This document shows, piece after piece, positions 17,246 to 25,884 of a DNA stretch of 55,837 bases. Source of the stretch: Enhydrobacter aerosaccus (GTDB lineage: Bacteria > Pseudomonadota > Alphaproteobacteria > Reyranellales > Reyranellaceae). The stretch covers positions 1 to 55,837 of the forward strand of contig CAIKZO010000089.1 of assembly GCA_903832005.1 (NCBI GenBank), given 5' to 3'. The translations under genes and the position numbers were made by a program. Numbering within the stretch: the first letter of the stretch is position 1; each line of letters begins with the position of its first letter. The notes under the pieces were generated by a model. It worked only from the letters and a program-made list of their open reading frames with translations, was not told the origin of the DNA and did no database searches.

Positions 17246-19035
17246 CACGCGACCAGCGCCGCGGCTTTGGCGAGCGGCACGGGGGCATCGGAGAGCAGCA
17301 GATCCATCGCCTCTTGTTCCCACTTTGATTCCGCCAGCGACAGCGGATCTTGCGGGCTGAGGCGATGCTCGACCACGAGGCGCGACAGTAGCAGGCGTCG
17401 CGCGTCGCCGCCTTGCGCCCCCAACGTCGCGCCTTCCCAGGCCATCAGAGCCGCCGTCGTGGCGTGATAGAGCGCACCGGCCGCCATGCGTGAGCGCTTC
17501 TCCTGTGCGGGATCGCGCGCCACCGCTTCGACAAAGTGTTCGACCCGGTCGAGCGCGGCACCCAGCAGGCCTTTGTATTGGCCGGGCAGGCTGGCGCTCG
17601 CCTCGTATTTGGCCTTGAGCGCCGCCGAGAGCACCTTGTGGCCGCCTGCCTTGCCAACAGCGCGCTGCACGACGTCGAGCGCGTTGATGTTGGAGGTGCC
17701 CTCCCAGAGCGTGCCGATCTGCGCGTCGCGCACCAGACGCGCGTTCGCCCATTCTTCGATGTAGCCGATGCCGCCGCGCACCTCGAGGGCCGTACTCGCC
17801 ACCGGGATGTTGTCGCGGCAGGCGCGGAACTTGTAGACCGGAGTCAGGATGCGCAGCAGGTTCGCGGCGTCCTTGTCTCCCATATCGGCGCGACCCATCG
17901 TGTCGGCGGCATAGGCGAACATCGAGAGCGCCTGCTCGGTCGGCAGCATGATCTTCATCAGTTGACGGCGCAGCAGCGGATAGTCGGCGATGGCATGGCC
18001 GAAGGCTCGGCGACCGCGTGCGGCAGCCAGCGCCTCGTTGAGGCACCGGCGCATCATCGCGGCGGCACGCACGCCGTGGCTGAGCCGCGACAGGTTCACC
18101 TGCTCCATCATCTGCTTGAAGCCGGCATTCACGTCGCCCACGAGGTAGGCGATCGCGCCGTCGAGCACGATCTCGCCCGAGGCCATCGAGCGCGTGCCGA
18201 GCTTGTCCTTTAGCCGCACGATCCGGTAGCTGTTGCGCTTGCCGTCCTCCAGGCGCCGCGGCAGGGCGAACATGCCCAGCCCCTTCGTGCCGGGCGCGGC
18301 GCCACGCGGACGGGCCAGCATCACCGCGACGTCGGCATCGGCGTGGCTGCAGAACCATTTCTGGCCATGGAGCTTCCAGCGCTCGACTCCGTCCGCGCCC
18401 ACGCCGATCCGCTCGGCCTCGGTCTCGATCGCGCCGACGTCCGAGCCGCCGGCCTTCTCGGTCATGAACTGCGTGCCCTTCAGCATCACGGCCGGGTCCT
18501 GGCTCAGCAGCCGGTCGAGCAGCAGCTTCTTCAGCGGTGCGGAGCCGTACCGTTTCAGGATGAAGTTCGAGGTGTCCGACACCGAGACCGGACACATCAA
18601 GCCGAACTCGGCCTGCACGAAGAGATAGGTGATCGCGTACTTCACCAGCGGAGAGGCAGGCGACGTCATGCCCAGCACGCCGGCGCGGTGGCTCATGGCG
18701 TGCATGCCGAACTCGTCGAACGCGATCTTTTCCATCTCGCGATACGAGGGGTGATAGTCGATCCAGTCCTCGTCACGGCCGAAGCGATCGCGCGGCTGCA
18801 GCACCGGCGGGTGCTTGTCGGCGATCATCGCCAGCTCGTCGAGGCGGTTGCCGGCCAGCGCACCCAGCCGGTCGAAGTGCGGGGTCATTGCCGCGCGCAA
18901 ACCCGGCTCCATATAGAGCGACATCAGGTCCTGGAACTGCCGGTCGATCGCGAAGAAATTCTGGCCGTGAACGTCGGGCGCGATGTAGTGGGCGCCATGG
19001 GGCGTTCCGGCTACGGCAGGCGACATGTCGGGCAT
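17245..19035 (-). CDS. Acyl-CoA dehydrogenase, AidB-like subfamily
   Basis: The 596-residue flavoprotein is longer than ordinary acyl-CoA dehydrogenases. 'FMTEKAGGSDVGAIETEA', 'GQKWFCS', 'RLKDKLGTRSMASGEI' and 'LEVRGGIGYIEEW', then WEGTSNI, match the AidB branch known from the E. coli alkylation response. The Glu of WEGT is the usual base. The ATG at 19035 follows a good GAGGAAG site. It is divergent from the phosphatase gene at 19103 with 67 bp between. A role in DNA protection or in fatty acid oxidation are both possible; the context does not decide. Confidence 0.9.
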   Translation of the reverse strand: MPDMSPAVAGTPHGAHYIAPDVHGQNFFAIDRQFQDLMSLYMEPGLRAAMTPHFDRLGALAGNRLDELAMIADKHPPVLQPRDRFGRDEDWIDYHPSYREMEKIAFDEFGMHAMSHRAGVLGMTSPASPLVKYAITYLFVQAEFGLMCPVSVSDTSNFILKRYGSAPLKKLLLDRLLSQDPAVMLKGTQFMTEKAGGSDVGAIETEAERIGVGADGVERWKLHGQKWFCSHADADVAVMLARPRGAAPGTKGLGMFALPRRLEDGKRNSYRIVRLKDKLGTRSMASGEIVLDGAIAYLVGDVNAGFKQMMEQVNLSRLSHGVRAAAMMRRCLNEALAAARGRRAFGHAIADYPLLRRQLMKIMLPTEQALSMFAYAADTMGRADMGDKDAANLLRILTPVYKFRACRDNIPVASTALEVRGGIGYIEEWANARLVRDAQIGTLWEGTSNINALDVVQRAVGKAGGHKVLSAALKAKYEASASLPGQYKGLLGAALDRVEHFVEAVARDPAQEKRSRMAAGALYHATTAALMAWEGATLGAQGGDARRLLLSRLVVEHRLSPQDPLSLAESKWEQEAMDLLLSDAPVPLAKAAALVA

Positions 19036-19102
19036 CGTTTCTTCCTCAACTTTTTTACCGGCGCGTATTGCACATTTTAGCGCCGTGCTAGGGTGGCAGA
19101 CC

Positions 19103-19588
19103 ATGCCCATCGGCGTCATCTTCGTCTGCTCCGCCAATATCTGCCGTTCTCCCATGGCAAAAGGCGTTTTCCGTTCCTTCGTCCGGCGCGCCGGGCTGGA
19201 ACATGCCTTCACCATCGACTCGGCCGGCACCATCGAAGGCCACGAAGGCCAGCCTGCGGCGCCGCTCGCGCGCGCGGCCGCCGGGCGCCGCGGCTACGAC
19301 ATCTCCGACCATCGCTCGCGGACGTTGACCAACGACGATCTCGAACGCTTCGCCGTGCCGCTCGGCATGGATCGCAGCCATCTGGCCGCGATGCGCTGGA
19401 TGGCGCCGCGTGCCGTTGCAGATCGTCCGCAGCTCTTCCTGAAGTTCGCGCCGACCGTCGGTCTCCTCGAGGTCGGCGATCCGTTCGGCGGGCCGCCGCG
19501 CGGCTACGAGGATGCGCTCGACCTGATCGAGGCGGGCTGCAAGGGCCTGCTGGAAGCGCTCAAGCCTTTGGCGGAAAAGGCCAGCTGA
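19103..19588 (+). CDS. Low-molecular-weight protein tyrosine phosphatase
   Basis: This 161-residue cytosolic phosphatase has the P-loop C9-x5-R15 in 'VCSANICRSP' directly after the first strand, as the family requires. The general acid Asp would be the one in 'VGDPFGG' near residue 127. The ATG at 19103 puts the P-loop at the standard place. The protein could act on tyrosine kinases of polysaccharide export or on arsenate or phosphoarginine, but no such partners are nearby. Its last 29 bases overlap the convergent formamidase-like gene. Confidence 0.93.
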   Translation: MPIGVIFVCSANICRSPMAKGVFRSFVRRAGLEHAFTIDSAGTIEGHEGQPAAPLARAAAGRRGYDISDHRSRTLTNDDLERFAVPLGMDRSHLAAMRWMAPRAVADRPQLFLKFAPTVGLLEVGDPFGGPPRGYEDALDLIEAGCKGLLEALKPLAEKAS

Positions 19589-21719
19589 GTCCCAGCTCGC
19601 CGAACCGGTTCAGTACGTTGAAGGTGAGGCGCGAGACGTCGTTGTCGTAGTTCTTCGACGGCAGGCTGCCGCAATAGGTGATCGAGCCCACGGAGAAGAC
19701 CGCGCCGCCTTCGGGTTTCTCGACATAGACCATGTCGGCGCGGATCAGCTGCTCCAGGGTCTGGCCGTTGATCGTGTTGTCGAAGCCCAGCCGCTCCTCG
19801 TGCACGACCACGAAGTTCTTGCGGTCGTGGCCCTCGGATGTCGCCAGCACGACGCTGTTGAGCGGACTGCCGAGGCGATAGTCGAGCCGGTCGAGTTCGA
19901 AGCCCGCGGCGCCGCCGCCCGAGAAGCCTTCGCCGCCGAACAGCTCGTTCTTCACGCCGTCGAACACCCAGGCATGCTGGTTGTCGCGCGAGGCGCGGCG
20001 GTACGGATCGCCCCAGAAGGTGCCCTGGCTCGAGAAGCCGATGCCCGCCAGCTTGTTGGGCGCGCGGTCGGAGCGCCGCCACAGGCCGCCGTAGGCATCG
20101 TCGAAGGAATGGTAGTACTCGCCGGGCTCTGCGGCCCACAGGCGGATGCCGCCTTCGGTGCGGCGGATCTCGATGGCGCCCGGCACCTTGTCCGACAGCG
20201 CGACCCGCCAGTAGAAGCCGTTGCCGCCGAGATACATCAGCCGGCCGCCGGTCTCGGTGTAGGTCTGCAACGCGTCGAGCGTCTCGACCGTGTGATATTC
20301 CGGATGCGTGCCGGTCAGCACGACATTGTAGGGATCGAGCAGCGCCGCGCCTTCGGCGTGCAGGTCGTGGTCGGTGATGACGTCGAAGTCGACGCACATG
20401 CGATCGAGCCAGCCGGTGAGGTGGCTGTCGGCTGGAATGTGGCGCATGCCCGAACCACGCGGATCGTTGTACGCGAGGAAGTTCGGCCGCCAGGTCAGGA
20501 GCGGACGCAGGCGCGAGGAATAGGCCACGCCCGATCCGTCGCGATGCGAATCGTAGGTCGAGAGTCCGTAGTCCTTATGCTCGGACGGATGCCATTGCGA
20601 CGACTTCCAGTCGGCGACGCGCTTCTTGAACGGCTCGTTGAAGGGCACGCGCGCGAAGTTGCTGTAGACCTGATAGGTGAAGGTGCTGGCGAGATAGACG
20701 ACCTTGGCCGTGGGTTTGCCGAGCTCCGGGCGTACGAAGAACGGAATGATGTCGCTGTTGGCGCCGCAGCTGAGACGAATGCCGTAGACGCCGCTTTTCA
20801 CTTCCTTCGGCATCACGAAGGAGAAGTCGTCTTCCCAAGCGCAATCGTGCAGATCGTCGTCGTGGAAATGGATCGCCGCGTAATGGTGTGGCGCGTGCGC
20901 CCAGTTGCGTTCGCTGCCGTCCCAGGCGGCGCCCTTCATGGCGCGGGTCGGCAGGTTGATCAGCTTCCCATGCAGGCCGTTGGCGCCGGTGTCCTCGACC
21001 TCCATCGTTCCCATGCGCCGCGAGAAGTCCCAGGCGCCGAGGCCCGCGACCGCGGGCGCCTCGATCTTGCCGTTGAAGCAGCGCGTCGCCGGGCGGTCGT
21101 TCGCCGGCTCGGCGCCGATCATCAGCGGCTTCGCCACGTCGAGCACGAGCAGGGTGCGCGCGGTGGCCGTCGCCTCGCCTTCGTCGTCGATCGCATGCGC
21201 GCGCTTCAGCGGCTGCTGGCCGACGCGCAGGATGCCGCTGGTGGGATCGGCGCTCGCCCAGACGCGATACCAGGTGTGCGGGCGGAGCGGCCGGCCGACG
21301 GTGACCTTGGCGTTGCTGGCCTCCAGCATCATGCCGTCGGGCGTCATCACCAGCGCGAAGCCGTTGCCGGTGTCGAGATCGCGCCGCGAGATCACCGTCT
21401 GTGCCGGATCGCCGGGCAGGGTCGGCCAGATCAACGCCTCGACCGAGAGCGCCGCGGGCAGCTTGGCCGTGGCCGCGCCTTCGATCAGCGCGTAGGAGCC
21501 GGGCCACGACCGCTGCTCGCGCGAGGCGAAGCGGCCGTCGAAATGCTCCGACAGGTCCTCGAATTTCACGCCCGGGCCCGCGGGATTGGGATCGCCGCGC
21601 ACGATGCGGACCAGGCTCGCGTTGTAGGGGCTGGTGGCGGTGCTCGACACCTTGAAGGCGATCTTCTGGCCGGCACGTACCGAGATGCGGTCAGCGTAGC
21701 CAATCAATGCAGCGGTCAC
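19560..21719 (-). CDS. N,N-dimethylformamidase large-subunit-like protein
   Basis: The product has about 719 residues and resembles the large (beta) subunit of N,N-dimethylformamidase, which hydrolyses small amides with a mononuclear iron. An N-terminal LamG-like jelly roll ('ALSVEALIWPTLPGDPAQTVISRRD', in parts) is followed by the catalytic half. 'GTHPEYHT' supplies a His-x-Glu pair and 'STYDSHRDGSG' and 'TFTYQVYSNF' supply Tyr candidates, consistent with the Tyr2-Glu iron site known for the enzyme. The start is the GTG at 21719 after GGGGGAG. The small subunit gene is not seen nearby. It is divergent from a Bug binding protein. Confidence 0.85.
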   Translation of the reverse strand: MTAALIGYADRISVRAGQKIAFKVSSTATSPYNASLVRIVRGDPNPAGPGVKFEDLSEHFDGRFASREQRSWPGSYALIEGAATAKLPAALSVEALIWPTLPGDPAQTVISRRDLDTGNGFALVMTPDGMMLEASNAKVTVGRPLRPHTWYRVWASADPTSGILRVGQQPLKRAHAIDDEGEATATARTLLVLDVAKPLMIGAEPANDRPATRCFNGKIEAPAVAGLGAWDFSRRMGTMEVEDTGANGLHGKLINLPTRAMKGAAWDGSERNWAHAPHHYAAIHFHDDDLHDCAWEDDFSFVMPKEVKSGVYGIRLSCGANSDIIPFFVRPELGKPTAKVVYLASTFTYQVYSNFARVPFNEPFKKRVADWKSSQWHPSEHKDYGLSTYDSHRDGSGVAYSSRLRPLLTWRPNFLAYNDPRGSGMRHIPADSHLTGWLDRMCVDFDVITDHDLHAEGAALLDPYNVVLTGTHPEYHTVETLDALQTYTETGGRLMYLGGNGFYWRVALSDKVPGAIEIRRTEGGIRLWAAEPGEYYHSFDDAYGGLWRRSDRAPNKLAGIGFSSQGTFWGDPYRRASRDNQHAWVFDGVKNELFGGEGFSGGGAAGFELDRLDYRLGSPLNSVVLATSEGHDRKNFVVVHEERLGFDNTINGQTLEQLIRADMVYVEKPEGGAVFSVGSITYCGSLPSKNYDNDVSRLTFNVLNRFGELGLSWPFPPKA

Positions 21720-21772
21720 GTTTGTCTCCCCCAATGGTGACGATATAGTCGCCGCAGTTTTTGAGGAGCACC

Positions 21773-22759
21773 ATGACAAAGATGATCGGCCGGCGGTCAA
21801 TTCTCGGCGCAACGCTCGCGGCACCCATGCTCGCGCGTCATGGCTGGGCGCAGTCGACCTATCCCAACAAGCCGATCCGCATGGTGGTACCGTTCGCGCC
21901 CGCCGGAACGACCGACCTGTTGGGCCGCATCGTGGGCGAGATCCTGCAGAACGCCTGGGGCGCCAACGTCGTGGTCGAGAACAAGAGCGGCGCGGGCGGC
22001 AATGTCGGCGCCCAGGCCGTGGCAACGGCGCCGGCCGACGGCTACACCTTGATGCTGGGCACGGTCGGCACCGCCGTGACCAACCAGTTCCTCTACAAGA
22101 AGATGCCTTACGACACAGCCACCGCCTTCGCGCCGGTCGCGATCTTCGGCGAGGTCGCCAACGTGCTCGCCGTGCATCCCAAGGTGCCGGTGAAGACCGC
22201 CAAGGAATACGTCGAGTACTGCAAGAAGGAAGGCACCAACAAGGTGAGCTTCGGCACGCCGGGCATCGGCAGCACCGGCCAGCTCGCGATGGAATACTTC
22301 AAGGCATTGGCCGGCTTCACCGCCGAGCACGTCGGCTACCGCGGCAGCGCGCTCGTTTTGCAGGACCTGCTGCCGGGCAACATCCCCTCGACCATGGACA
22401 ATCTGCCGCCCTACCTGCCGCACATCCAGGCGGGCGCGCTGCGGGCGCTGGGTGTCACCTCGAGCAAGCGCTGGTTCGCGCTGCCCGACGTGCCGACCAT
22501 CGCCGAGCAGGGTTACGACGGCTTCGACGCCGCGCCCTGGTGGTACGTCGCCGCGCCGGCCGGCACGCCCAAGGAGATCGTGAAGAAGCTCTCGGAGGCC
22601 ATCGTAAAGGGCGGCAAGTCGCCCGAGGCGATCAAGAAGGTGCGCGACGCCGGCGCCGGCGAGCTCGTCGGCACCGACGAGGAACTGGCGGCGCAGATCA
22701 AGACCGAGACCGTGAAGTGGAAGAAGGTGATCGACGCCGCCAAGCTGGAGCCGCAATGA
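21773..22759 (+). CDS. Bug-family tripartite tricarboxylate-type binding protein
   Basis: This 328-residue periplasmic binding protein starts at the ATG at 21773 after GAGGAG. A Tat-like signal ('GRRSILGATLAAPMLA', with WAQ before the mature part) leads into 'IRMVVPFAPAGTTDLLGR' and 'GAGGNVGAQAVATAPADGY', the Bug ligand-binding blocks. There are no TctA or TctB genes nearby. It overlaps the phosphotriesterase-like gene by 4 bases and diverges from the formamidase-like gene 53 bp away, so these three probably work on the same compound. Confidence 0.94.
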   Translation: MTKMIGRRSILGATLAAPMLARHGWAQSTYPNKPIRMVVPFAPAGTTDLLGRIVGEILQNAWGANVVVENKSGAGGNVGAQAVATAPADGYTLMLGTVGTAVTNQFLYKKMPYDTATAFAPVAIFGEVANVLAVHPKVPVKTAKEYVEYCKKEGTNKVSFGTPGIGSTGQLAMEYFKALAGFTAEHVGYRGSALVLQDLLPGNIPSTMDNLPPYLPHIQAGALRALGVTSSKRWFALPDVPTIAEQGYDGFDAAPWWYVAAPAGTPKEIVKKLSEAIVKGGKSPEAIKKVRDAGAGELVGTDEELAAQIKTETVKWKKVIDAAKLEPQ

Positions 22760-23811
22760 CCGGCTCGATTACTCGCGAAGAGCTGCGCGGAAAGATCCAG
22801 ACCGTCCTCGGCCCGATCGCGCCGGAAAGCCTCGGCCGCACGCTGATGCACGAACACGTGCTGTGCGACATCCGCCCGCCCGGCACGCGCTCCGACAACG
22901 ATCTCGGCCCCGAGATCACGCTGGAGAACATCTGGCAGATCAACTACGGCCGTGGCCTCAAGCGCGCCGGCCGCAAGTACATGCTCGACCTCGAGGACAT
23001 CGCCACGCGCGAGGTCGCGATGATGAAGACCGACGGCGGCAACGCCATGGTCGAGCTGACCTGCGGCGGCCTCTCGCCCGATCCTGCCGGCCTGAAGCGC
23101 ATCGCCCAGGGCACCGGCGTGCACCTGATCATGGGCTGTGGCTACTACGTGAACGACTACCAGGATCCGAAAAACCACGGCCGCACGATCGAGGATTTCG
23201 CCGCCGAGATGACAGCGCAGATCCTGCAGGGCGCCTGGGGCACCGATGTGCGCGCCGGCATGATCGGCGAGATCGGCTGCAGTGCGCCCTGGACCGACAC
23301 CGAGAAGAAGGTGATGCGCGCGGCCTTCATTGCTGCCGCCGAGACCGGCTCGGCGATCAACGTCCATCCCGGCCGCGACCCCGACCAGCCGCAGGAAGTC
23401 GCCAACTTCGCCAGGACCGTCGGCCATCTGACCGAGCGCATCGTGATCAGCCACATCGACCGCACGATCTTCGATGAGACGCGCCTGCTCAGGCTCGCCG
23501 ACTCCGGCGTCACCATCGAGTTCGACCTGTTCGGCCAGGAGTCGAGCTACTACGGCCTGTCTGACATCGACATGCCCAACGATGCCACGCGCTTGCAGTT
23601 GATCCGCGCGCTGATCTCGCACGGCCATCTCGACCGCGTCGTGATCAGCCACGACATCTGCTACCGCACCCGGCTCGCGAGCTTCGGCGGCCACGGCTAC
23701 GGCCACATCTTCCGCAACGTCGTGCCGATGATGAAGAAGCGCGGCTACGGCGAGGAGGAAATCGACGCTATCCTCGTCCACAACCCGAGGCGGCTGCTCA
23801 CCTTCGTCTAA
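22756..23811 (+). CDS. Phosphotriesterase-family metal-dependent hydrolase
   Basis: This 351-residue amidohydrolase-superfamily protein has the metal ligands in order: H32-x-H34 (TLMHEHV), a Glu in 'MIGEIGCS' in the place of the carbamylated Lys or Glu bridge, His in 'NVHPGRD', His in 'VISHIDR', and Asp in 'VISHDIC'. This is the phosphotriesterase-like lactonase pattern rather than true organophosphate hydrolase. The ATG overlaps the Bug gene stop by 4 bases. A lactone, ester or amide product of the nearby amidohydrolase is a plausible substrate, but that is inference. Confidence 0.9.
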   Translation: MTGSITREELRGKIQTVLGPIAPESLGRTLMHEHVLCDIRPPGTRSDNDLGPEITLENIWQINYGRGLKRAGRKYMLDLEDIATREVAMMKTDGGNAMVELTCGGLSPDPAGLKRIAQGTGVHLIMGCGYYVNDYQDPKNHGRTIEDFAAEMTAQILQGAWGTDVRAGMIGEIGCSAPWTDTEKKVMRAAFIAAAETGSAINVHPGRDPDQPQEVANFARTVGHLTERIVISHIDRTIFDETRLLRLADSGVTIEFDLFGQESSYYGLSDIDMPNDATRLQLIRALISHGHLDRVVISHDICYRTRLASFGGHGYGHIFRNVVPMMKKRGYGEEEIDAILVHNPRRLLTFV

Positions 23812-23819
23812 CTCTCTTT

Positions 23820-23843
23820 ACCTCCCCCGTCTTCGGGGGAGGT
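23820..23843. terminator. 10-bp perfect hairpin after the phosphotriesterase-like gene
   Basis: ACCTCCCCCG (23820-23829) pairs with CGGGGGAGGT (23834-23843) around TCTT. It lies 9 bp past the stop. There is no T-run, so Rho help or an RNA end-stabilising role is possible. Two weaker dyads (GGCACC/GGTGCC at 23885-23899 and GCGCAA/TTGCGC at 23950-23966) fill the rest of the gap before thpR; no gene is seen there. Confidence 0.5.
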
Positions 23844-23968
23844 ATGAAGCGGGAAAGATGACGCCGTGTGCACCGAAATCCTGGGGCACCTCCGGTGCCT
23901 GTGGCATAAGGGTTTCTCGTGATTTGTACCGGATTCCGCCACTCCCTGGGCGCAACAAAATTGCGCGG

Positions 23969-24514
23969 TCAGAAGGTGAGATCGTAGGCCGCTTGCTCGG
24001 TGTAGATCCGGCCGCCGCTGCCGTGGCGGCTGGAATAGAGGGCGAAATGGTCGGCGATCCAGGGGCCGGCGCGGAAGGTCGAGAAGCTCGCCATGAACTG
24101 CGCGATGTGATGGCCGGTCTCGGCGCCGGTGGGGAAGCGCGCCAGAGTGACGTGCGGGCGGAACTTGCGGCGCTCGATTTCGATGCCGCAGTTGCGCGCC
24201 ACGGTCGAGACCTTCTGGTGCAGCCAGTCGAGCCGGTCGCTTCTTTCGACGAGCGCCACCAAAGCGCGCGGCTGCTTGCCGGTCGAGAACTGCTCGACAC
24301 CGGCGATAGAGATGGGAAAACGAGGACCGGCGATGTCCGACAACTCCTCCTCGAGGTCGCGCATCGGGCCGCCCTGAACCTCGCCCGCAAAGCACAGCGT
24401 GACGTGCAGATTCTCCAGCGGCACCCAGTGCGCATCGGGCACGCCGGACTGCAGGCCCGTCAGCGCGTCGGAGATGTCCTCAGGGACGGGAAGGGCGATG
24501 AACAGACGCGGCAT
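23969..24514 (-). CDS. thpR: RNA 2',3'-cyclic phosphodiesterase (LigT/ThpR)
   Basis: This 181-residue member of the 2H phosphoesterase family opens 2',3'-cyclic phosphate ends of RNA. The two catalytic motifs are H37-V-T-L and H121-V-T-L. The opening 'MPRLFIALPVPEDI' is typical. The gene overlaps the end of the arylesterase gene by 35 bases on the same strand and is probably cotranscribed with it. The length and both motifs agree with the family, so I see no defect. Confidence 0.94.
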   Translation of the reverse strand: MPRLFIALPVPEDISDALTGLQSGVPDAHWVPLENLHVTLCFAGEVQGGPMRDLEEELSDIAGPRFPISIAGVEQFSTGKQPRALVALVERSDRLDWLHQKVSTVARNCGIEIERRKFRPHVTLARFPTGAETGHHIAQFMASFSTFRAGPWIADHFALYSSRHGSGGRIYTEQAAYDLTF

Positions 24515-25157
24515 AATCGTCGAGGTTCTTGGTCACGAAGAGCAGCAGATGCTTTACCACGACCTCGACGCCGTCGGGGGTGGGATGCATTCCGTCGGCT
24601 TGGTTGAGCGTCGCGTCCTGCGCCACCCCGTCGAGGATGAAGGGGTAAAGCGGGATCCGGTACTTGTCGGCCAGCCTCTTATAGAGCCCGTCGAAGGCCG
24701 CGACATATTCCGGCCCGAGATTGCGCGGCGCCATCATGCCGATCAGCCAGACCGTGACCTTGGCGTCCTGCAGCTTCTTGATGATCGCGTCGAGATTGCG
24801 CTCGGTGGACGCGGGATCGATGGCGCGCAGGGCGTCGTTGGCGCCCAGCTCGACCATCACGATGTCGGGCTTGTCGGCCAGCATCCAGTCGACGCGGTCG
24901 AGGCCGCCCGCGCTGGTGTCGCCCGAGACGCCATGATTGAGGATCGTGACGTCGCGACCCTCTTTCTTGAGCGCCGCCTGCAGCCGTACCGGGATCGCCT
25001 GCTCGGGTTTCACCCCGTAGCCTGCCGTCAAACTGTCACCGAGCATGGCGATTTTTACGGGCGCGGTTTGTGCATGTGCGGCGGATAGGCACAAAAGAAC
25101 AAGCAGCAGTGAATTGACCACGGCCGCAAAACGACCATATCCCTTGGCAAGACTCAT
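24480..25157 (-). CDS. tesA: Arylesterase / lysophospholipase L1-like SGNH hydrolase (TesA)
   Basis: This 225-residue secreted esterase has a signal peptide (residues 1-29, ending AHA) and the four SGNH blocks: GDSL with S42, Gly in 'HGVSGDTS', N107 in 'ELGANDALR', and D188/H191 in 'DGMHPTPDG'. E. coli TesA is a multifunctional thioesterase and protease of the periplasm. The gene is divergent from ybbA-ybbP, the same order as in E. coli. The ATG at 25157 shares two bases with the start codon of ybbA, so no intergenic region is left for either promoter. Confidence 0.94.
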   Translation of the reverse strand: MSLAKGYGRFAAVVNSLLLVLLCLSAAHAQTAPVKIAMLGDSLTAGYGVKPEQAIPVRLQAALKKEGRDVTILNHGVSGDTSAGGLDRVDWMLADKPDIVMVELGANDALRAIDPASTERNLDAIIKKLQDAKVTVWLIGMMAPRNLGPEYVAAFDGLYKRLADKYRIPLYPFILDGVAQDATLNQADGMHPTPDGVEVVVKHLLLFVTKNLDDYAASVHRPSRP

Positions 25158-25884
25158 GGCCGTGACCCACCTTCCCAGCGCTTCCGCGCCTATTGTCCGT
25201 CTCTCGGACGTCCATCTCGACATGGCAAGCGATGCCGGCACGGTCAATATCCTGCGCGGCGTCAGCCTCGACATTGCCGCCGGCGAAATCGCCGCGGTCG
25301 TGGGCCCGTCCGGCGCGGGCAAATCGAGCCTGATGATGGTCGTGGGCGCGCTCGAACGGGCCAGTTCCGGCATGGTCGAGGTGGCGGGCCAGGATCTGGG
25401 ACCGCTCAGCGACGATGCCCGCGCGCGCCTGCGCCGCGACTATATCGGCATCGTCTTCCAGGGCTTCCACCTCATCCCGACCATGACGGCGCTCGAGAAC
25501 GTGGCACTGCCGCTCGAATTCGCCGGCCGCCGGGATGCGTTTGACGCCGCACGGTCGGCGCTCGAACGGGTGGGTCTTGGCCATCGCCTCGCGCATTATC
25601 CGGCGCAGATGTCGGGTGGCGAACAGCAGCGCGTCGCCGTGGCGCGCGCCTTCGTGAGCGGCCCCAAGCTGCTGCTGGCCGATGAGCCCACCGGCAATCT
25701 CGACGGCGCCACCGGCAAGCAGGTGATGGACCTGCTGTTCGAGCTGGCGCGCGCCGAGGGCACGACCCTGATCCTGATCACCCACGATATGGTGCTGGCC
25801 GAGCGCTGCGACCGCATTTTGCGCGTGGCCGACGGTCTCGTGGTCAGCGACGAGCGCACTCACTCCTCTTTGGCGGCCCAGTGA
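25156..25884 (+). CDS. ybbA: ABC transporter ATP-binding protein, YbbA/LolD type
   Basis: This 242-residue ATPase belongs to the MacB/LolD/YbbA group of mechanotransmission ABC systems. Walker A is GPSGAGKS, the signature is [14 protein letters not shown], Walker B reads [13 protein letters not shown], and the H-loop is ITHD. I chose the ATG at 25156; a GTG two codons later or an ATG near 25219 are possible alternatives. It overlaps the permease gene by 4 bases. The pair with divergent tesA is conserved with E. coli, where its role in lipid or envelope metabolism is still unclear. Confidence 0.93.
   Translation: MAVTHLPSASAPIVRLSDVHLDMASDAGTVNILRGVSLDIAAGEIAAVVGPSGAGKSSLMMVVGALERASSGMVEVAGQDLGPLSDDARARLRRDYIGIVFQGFHLIPTMTALENVALPLEFAGRRDAFDAARSALERVGLGHRLAHYPAQMSGGEQQRVAVARAFVSGPKLLLADEPTGNLDGATGKQVMDLLFELARAEGTTLILITHDMVLAERCDRILRVADGLVVSDERTHSSLAAQ

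Noticed and set aside
16526..18595. A 689-codon open frame on the minus strand covering the membrane protein and much of the AidB-like gene.
   Set aside because: Only its last 240 codons (from 17245) look like a protein. The rest is an Arg- and Gly-rich frame shadow of the acyl-CoA dehydrogenase gene.
11418..23811. A genomic island or mobile element carrying the catabolic genes.
   Set aside because: No integrase, transposase, tRNA-end duplication or clear change of base composition was seen at the borders.
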